Below, one piece after another: positions 58,201-64,000 of a stretch of DNA of 64,000 nt. Every line of letters starts with the position of its first letter. Position 1 is the first letter of the stretch. The translations under genes and the position numbers were made by a program. The stretch is taken from positions 2,938,166 through 3,002,165 of the forward strand of contig JALIRH010000048.1 of NCBI GenBank assembly GCA_023055505.1. The letters run 5' to 3'. The notes below the pieces were generated by a model that was given only the letters and a program-made list of their open reading frames with translations, was not told where the DNA came from and made no database searches. This stretch comes from Callipepla californica brunnescens. Lineage: Eukaryota > Chordata > Aves > Galliformes > Odontophoridae.

Positions 58201-61200
58201 AGTTACTGTAAGGTAGATAGAAAAGCATCTTCCTACAGATCATTGTCAAATCCTTCATCCAGCAGGCTGTTACTATAATTCATGTATCACCCCAGCATTT
58301 GTGTTGGTATATACTGGTGTTTGTTTACAGCAATATATTGGAATTAAGTTTAGTGTAGATTCATCTTAAGGCTTGGATGGTGAAGGCAAATTAAAGAAAC
58401 ACATTCTGTCAATCCAATTAAGTTCAGGACGTTTTTAAACACTAAAGAAAAATTAATTTCAAGGTACCAAAGTCAAGGTACATTTAGCAGAAATGTCCCT
58501 GATGTTCAGTTAACAGCCTGATGCTGTTTTCTCAGTTTGATCTTTCCTCCTTGAATGAGGCTAATTCTGTTATCTGAGCTCAACTTGAACTACCTGCATT
58601 TGTTCATGATCATTCTTCAGTCTCTGTTTTTTAGCAGTATCTACTCCTATTGACTGATAATTGATGAGATAAATACATTCTTCTGGAGTCTTTGAAGGCA
58701 GAAAATACTCTAGTGTTTCACAGAAATCACTGGAGAAGCTTCAGCTTGAACTGAAAATTTTGCTAACGAAGGATGCTCTGCCACAAACAGACATAACATC
58801 AAAAGACATGGAGAAATGTTGACATCTTCTCCTGTGACTTGTAAGGCATGCAAGCCTGTCTCTCAGAGTATTACCAATTCAGCAGTCTTGACCCAGGTTG
58901 GTATTCAAATAAATGGAGGATGTAAAAGCCTTGGAAGAGATGAGTATGAAAAAAGGGGAACAGAGTACATATCTGATTGATTTTAGACCGTGTGCTTCTA
59001 ACAGCATGCTGCAGAAATTGATCTTGCTTCTAACAGCATGCTGCAGAAATTGATCTTGCTGTCTGTTGTGATTAGGATCAACATTTCTTTTCTACTTATT
59101 GGATTTGTATAGCCAATTTTATTTTGCTATGGAGGAGAATTTTAATTTACGTGAGTCAGCCTTCAAGTAGTCTGCACTGAAAGGGTGATGCTCTCGGAGT
59201 CTGTAGCTGTAACTCACTGAATTACAGCACAGCTCACAACTGTGACATTCCTGTATCTTAGAATACAAAATCAAAGAAAGATAGATGATTAAAAATGGCT
59301 TTTACAAAAACATGTGTGCTAGCACTGAATGAATCTCATTATCAGCATCAAATATCTTTGATTAAGAATTAAAAAAGGAACAAAACTAAAAAGAGCAAGG
59401 CTCAATTCCACTGAAATCAGGACAGAATCCCATACCTAGCCATAATGAGTCACATACTTGCAGGTATTTCCTGTCTTCATACTGAGAACCAATTCTACAA
59501 ACCTGTTTTCTATAACATTACACAGTCTAATAGTATCCTAAACTAGCTATCTACAGCCATTGGAAAGTCACTCAGGAGAAAAAACGAGGGCCATCCAATA
59601 TAATGAGAGGTGTGATAAAAGAGCCACTTGACTTTTAATTGCAGTAAAAGTGAATTACCCAGGATGCAGCTGATCCACGCGGTTGGATTATCCTCTAATT
59701 AACACTACTGTCAGCTCAGTACAATGTCACAGATTCAGAGGCAGCAAGAATGAGGCCAGGAAGAGGAGGAGAGCTATGAAGTCTGCAGCTGGAGGTCTGG
59801 GAGGAGCTCACTGAGCTCTCCCAGTTTTCCAGAGCTGAAGATCTTTCTCCACAGCTTGATTTAGAAAAGGACTGGGTAATTTTTATGACAGTTAGTCATA
59901 ATTATAGCTAAGCCATCTAATATAAAATCAAGAACTAATTATCATGCTTTAGTGAGTGCACCGATTGCTTGTCTTGGAAGACTTTTGGAGTAATACTGAA
60001 GAACTGGTTATGAAAGTTGTATCAGGAGACAGGATATTAGCGTAGCAATCAGCTCGATCCCTGGCAGCATCTCGTCTGCTAATAATTCAGTAATACTGCT
60101 CCTTTAAACAGGTCAAACTTACCAGAAAAATTCCTCAACTTTTACAAGGACTTGTGGCTTCAGAAAACAGGGGCAGATACATTTTGAAGACTTAGCCTTT
60201 GTGATCAGGGGATAGCAAGGAACTCCTTGGCCCAGACTCTGTGGTGATAAGCCAATGCTAGAGAAGCAGTGCAACACAACATCTGCAGTGCATCTACAGA
60301 CACTGGATTTGATCTACCTCTCCCAGACTGTACAATCTTGTTAGCACGATTCCCTTGGCTTCTATACAGCAAGTTGGTGAGGAGTATGGCACCAGTGAGC
60401 CAGGGCTATGGGTCACAAGAAGAAAGCAGCCCATGGTATTGGGACCTCACCCTGACTCAGCCATGCTGCCCAGCAGGGACAGCTGCTGGCTGCAAATCTC
60501 ACTTCCACATACCATTGGGTACCTGGACCCATAGACATACAGGAGTGTAACAAACCCATGCTTGGACAGCTGAATCTACCATGAAACCAAAATGAGTGGA
60601 AAACAGTTTATAATATGTTCATATATGTCGTAGCACCAAGATAAATAGCACTAACAAACAGTTCATCAAAGCAATTACCAGTGAGGAGTTAATACTTTCT
60701 TTCTCTTTCCCTACTTCTTTCTGCATTTAATATGTAGCACTTCTTCCTGTGCTGCTGTCTGTGCACACTTGAACAATTCCAGTTTCAATTCTGTACAAAA
60801 GAGTGTCTTGTTTTATACAAGCAAAATACAACCGTTCAGCCCTTAGATCTCATCATGCCCATCTAATGAGAAATTAAGTATGCCACTGAGTTTTTCAGTT
60901 TTTTTGTCATTTACCTAATTCCATGCCAGTTTTGTATTTCAGAAAACTATCCTGTAACATTATTATTTTCAACTGTGACAGGAAAAATAAATGATGAATC
61001 AAAATTCCTTCTCTTTTTATAAAAGATGATTAGAGGAAGGCTAGGCAAACGAATTTAAGGAAAATTTAAGAGCTACTGTGAATCTATGCAGCATATTCTC
61101 GCTTTACTCAGAGTGTAAATAGAAACAGCATTACACCACTATTCATGGATCTGTATTGTTTCCTGACCCAAAATATTTATCAGTCTATAGTTCTGCAACA

Positions 61201-61439
61201 GTCGGTTTCTACAGTAGGTCTTGCGTTGAGTGAGAAATGTTCTGGTACTAGAGCTTGGTCACAGTCATATTGTATATCAATACTGCATATTGATAACATG
61301 CAAATGACAAATAAATACTTTTGCCATGCTTCTCTTGAAGATATTAAAGCAAAACCATATTCCTGAGGCTGATCACATGTACCTCGCTCTCTTTCTCAGC
61401 AACTCCAGTTGTCTCTTTATCCCCTGCCTCGATACTCTC
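52093..61439 (-). CDS. AMPH: AMPH (amphiphysin), C-terminal half, five exons
   Basis: Amphiphysin is a synaptic BAR-SH3 protein that binds dynamin through its SH3 domain and acts in clathrin-mediated endocytosis. Exons in transcript order are 61383-61439, 57465-57617, 56759-57016, 55040-55141 and 52093-52200 (minus), all in frame, with canonical donor and acceptor sites. The first three encode the Glu/Ala-rich variable region ending MPPGFLFK, and the last two encode the SH3 domain. The stop is at 52093-52095. The N-terminal BAR exons lie beyond the right edge. AMPH transcribed in the same direction as TRGV and upstream of it is the conserved vertebrate layout. This gene looks intact within the window. 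Confidence 0.92.
52201..53989. other. AMPH intron (3' part)
   Basis: AT-rich intron. No exon or CR1 recognised. Confidence 0.6.
53990..54388 (+). mobile_element. LTR related to the 30-31 kb retroviral LTR
   Basis: Shares with the 31.2-kb LTR end the stretch GTAATAAACTGGTCGG, a TGTCTTAATCTTG-type block and CTCTCCCTCCTATACATTGG. Plus orientation, i.e. opposite to AMPH, inside its last intron. The start is approximate; no internal retroviral genes are next to it. Confidence 0.65.
55040..55141 (-). CDS. AMPH: AMPH exon: SH3 N-terminal half
   Basis: 102 nt, phase 0-0. Encodes VEVLHDFEAANSDELNLKRG and DIVLVIPSETTADQ, including the SH3 ALYDF-equivalent (LHDFEA). Confidence 0.95.
55142..56758. other. 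AMPH intron
   Basis: No exon or repeat recognised. Confidence 0.6.
56759..57016 (-). CDS. AMPH: AMPH exon: acidic linker ending MPPGFLFK
   Basis: 258 nt, phase 0-0. Encodes EKVSSIPSVVIEPASNNEGE, a long acidic linker and DMPPGFLFK immediately before the SH3 domain. The donor AAG-GTCTGC is weaker than average but required by the protein continuity. Confidence 0.9.
57465..57617 (-). CDS. AMPH: AMPH exon: Ala/Glu-rich linker
   Basis: 153 nt, phase 0-0, acceptor CTACAG, donor GTACCT. Encodes a Gly/Ala/Glu-rich segment starting VVSAADGAVAAED and ending EKETDVSQ. The repeats of GCA/GCT/GCC codons are low complexity. Assigned by position and phase between the other AMPH exons. Confidence 0.82.
57618..61382. 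other. AMPH intron
   Basis: Contains a 2 x 32-bp tandem repeat (58994-59057). Otherwise no gene or transposon recognised. Confidence 0.6.
58994..59057 (+). repeat. Two tandem 32-bp units
   Basis: GCTTCTAACAGCATGCTGCA plus AGAAATTGATCTT-type text occurs twice in succession without mismatch. Confidence 0.9.
61383..61439 (-). CDS. AMPH: AMPH small linker exon
   Basis: 57 nt, phase 0-0, acceptor TATACAG, donor GTACAT. Encodes ESIEAGDKETTGVAEKESE. Composition and phase suit the amphiphysin linker; no protein-level signature by itself. Confidence 0.7.
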
Positions 61440-64000
61440 CTGTATAAAGAGGAAATATGGTCACCATCTTACTCATGCTGAGGAAATGACTGCAGAGAAA
61501 TCAAGCTTAGTAGAGGAATGGGATGTATGAGATGCAATGAAATGAATGGTGGGAACTAAGTGGGATAGTACTGTGAGTGGAAAGATTCTTGCTGCCATAT
61601 ATCTGAAATAAAAGTAGCTATAAGCTAAAAAAAAAACAAAAACAAAAAACCCCATGAGAAATACAGCCTGTTAATTATATAATGATCACCACATTGGAAG
61701 TGCTAAAGGCAATTATTTACTTTTGCTACCAGTATTCTCATTGTAGCACCATATTTTATGATTTTTTATTAAACAATAACCCAGAACAATGCTGACCTTA
61801 CAGTTTTTCAGCTACCTCAGATTTCTCCCAGCCAAGACTCATAATGTTCCCAATATAACCTGCTGCTGCCCCTGTAACTCACCAGTTTCCCGGATAACTT
61901 TCTAAAACACTTCATCCACACACGCTGGACTGCAACACATTTAAGGGGACCGTTCAAAGAGGTGGGTCACAAAGTTCATCATTTTTTGCAGAATCACTTT
62001 TCTCTAGGTCCATACTCAGTTGTACATGCAGTGGGTGCCTGACATTTAAAACATTAGACATGTGTCAGTGGCTTTCTAAATCTGGCACCCAGCAAGATGT
62101 TCAAGGGATCAATTGCACTGAACAGTAATGGGCTTTGCCCCAGATAATACTTTTTAGAGCACAGGTGGTATCTAACAGAAGGTCCATTTCTACAGAAGCT
62201 GTAAAACTGCATGAGTTCCAGGTTTTGGAGAAGAGTAAAAAAGGTACAACTTCCTAAACTCTGTGGGACACTTGTGCCCTTGCTGGTTTCCAATTCTGCT
62301 GTAGCATTTCAGGATTCAGCCAGCAACATCCCTTCTGTTTGAGCTCGGATTCAGTTTTGGCTATTGCTCTGCCTAGATCAAGAGCTTCTGGTCTAGTTTA
62401 GGTCAACAGTCAAAGCAGCTAAAATTCATGTCTCATTTGGAACACTTGGAGATGCTTTTTAGTTCAGTTCAGTCTTGGCTTCCTGCAGATTGCAGGCTAT
62501 TCCTAAAGATGCTTTTCAGAGGAAAGGTAAATCTACGCACCCTTAAGGAAATCTCTTTCACTAACAAATTTTGAGGCTGCTTTGCAAACGTATCTAGGCC
62601 AGATTTTTCAAAAGCCCTGTGAGGGTGAAGACAAGTCATGCAAACCTATCTGAGTGCATGGCAGATCAGACTGACATCTTTTTCAATTGCGAGAAGACCT
62701 CAAGTGCTCAGTCTCCAGCTGCCTCCACACACCTGCCACACCAAAATTTCTACAAGTTTCCACTGAAATGCTTGCGTGTTCTTTTTTTTTTTTGATAAAG
62801 GGATGCTGAGTTATATCCAGACTTCACATCACTCATGTGTTTCCTAATTTAATCTTCCAGTACTGCCTGCAGTCACCTCATAAGACCCAGACGTGTCCAG
62901 ATGCCAGGGCAAGGCAGTTGCTGACAGCAGCGTTTCCATGGAAACCCCTCATAGCTTTATCCTGTTAAAATTACAACGTTACATAATCTTTTCTTTTATA
63001 TATATATAGGATTAATTCTTCTTTCAAGCTGCCAAACCATGCTGTGAAGTCCTGATTTTTACGTTAACTTTGAAAGAGACTGTAGAGGGTCTTAAGCAGA
63101 AAAAAATCCCACAAGTATCAAAATATAATTATTTCTTACTCTCTCATGAGAATTCCATCAATCAATCTTACAGCTTGGGCCTCGTTACAAAATTTGATGC
63201 ATTCATACACACACTTTTAAATGAGGGCTCTTTTCAAGCATAGCTGGAAGAAGATATGGTGGGAAAGAGAAAAATAAGGAGAGTCGCCTTCACCTCCTAA
63301 GGATTATTCTGTACTAGTAAAATTAGCAGCATTGCTCTTTTGATTAGTTAGAAATTGGGATGGTAAGAATGACAGTTTTAGAAGGGAAGCACAATAGTGC
63401 AGTTTTTATTTTTATACCATGCTAGGCATAAAGGTCTAGTAAATAGGATTACTAAGTAATGCCTAAGTAATGCTGCAGTTCCATAAACAGAGTGAAATCT
63501 GCTTCTGCAGACTTAGGCCAGAAGAATGCTGTTCTACATCAGTTTTTCTCCGATTTATGAGGGAAATATTTTAGTTTTAAATGGCCTCATACTTCAGTGT
63601 TGTACCTGTACTTATCTCCATGCCCAGTTTTCAGCCACGCTTAACCACTCTTCTATGTCTGACCATTGGATGGCTCTTCCAGATTATATTATTTGCAATT
63701 TGGGTGCTGAGAATTGTACCTACAACAGGATTCAACCATAATTAGACAGCTCTAAGCTGAAGGCTCTTTCTTGGCCTCTGCTGTCATTGTTCAGAGTCTG
63801 AGAGAGCTTCCAGCTGGTAGCTTCATAGATGCCTACACAGAGCTTTAAAATCACAGTATTTAGCTGAGTGTCTGACTGATCTAATGAGAACATTAGAGTC
63901 CGGGCAGGCAATCAGACTCAAAGCACAAAAAAGGTTCTTTCCAAACTAATGAGCATACTGGAAAGTCAAAAAGCTGATCTCTGAGCAATGATGCATTTCA
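61440..64000. other. AMPH intron, right end of window
   Basis: AT-rich; no further AMPH exon recognised. Upstream AMPH exons must lie beyond 64000. Confidence 0.6.

Noticed and set aside
1..64000. CRISPR arrays, tRNA and rRNA genes
   Set aside because: No regularly spaced repeats or RNA gene signatures noticed; the sequence is vertebrate nuclear DNA.

Overview
The window looks like nuclear DNA of a bird, most likely galliform-like; I cannot name the species. The reasons are short phase-consistent vertebrate exons, many CR1 LINE 3' ends, avian-type LTR elements, and a T-cell receptor gamma (TRG) V cluster next to AMPH, which is the known vertebrate arrangement. There are no bacterial-style operons and no CRISPR array.

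Layout. Bases 1-42,711 are a plus-strand mosaic of partial, intron-containing gene copies. In order they are: RANBP2 (1-6633, with one exon tandemly duplicated), LIMS1/PINCH1 (8306-12919), NDUFA9 (16435-24103), HECW1 HECT-domain exons (25638-27254), a deleted endogenous retrovirus (about 28200-31272), HECW1 WW-domain exons (34324-38990), and one PDE1C exon (41885-41998). Each piece lacks one or both ends. CR1 copies and a retroviral integrase remnant lie in the introns.

Bases 42,713-43,215 are a junction. A 199-bp copy of sequence from about 2.8 kb upstream is followed at once by a minus-strand solo LTR, which abuts a truncated TRGV pseudogene. From 43,216 on, everything coding is on the minus strand: three TRGV segments (43.2-46.0 kb), then the 3' half of AMPH (52093-61439), whose C-terminal SH3 domain and stop codon are clear. 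This half matches the human STARD3NL-TRG-AMPH order and orientation.

Interpretation. The right third is ordinary conserved TRG/AMPH sequence. The left two thirds are not a set of cooperating genes. RANBP2-then-LIMS1 and HECT-then-WW are both reversed relative to the normal 5'-3' order. That is expected from head-to-tail tandem duplication, re-inserted circular DNA or replication-template switching. Most cross-gene exon phases do not match and NDUFA9 is visibly broken, so most of this is probably non-functional duplicate material. An assembly chimera is the main alternative and must be excluded. From memory, RANBP2/LIMS1 and NDUFA9 lie on a different chicken chromosome from HECW1, PDE1C, TRG and AMPH; I could not verify this here.
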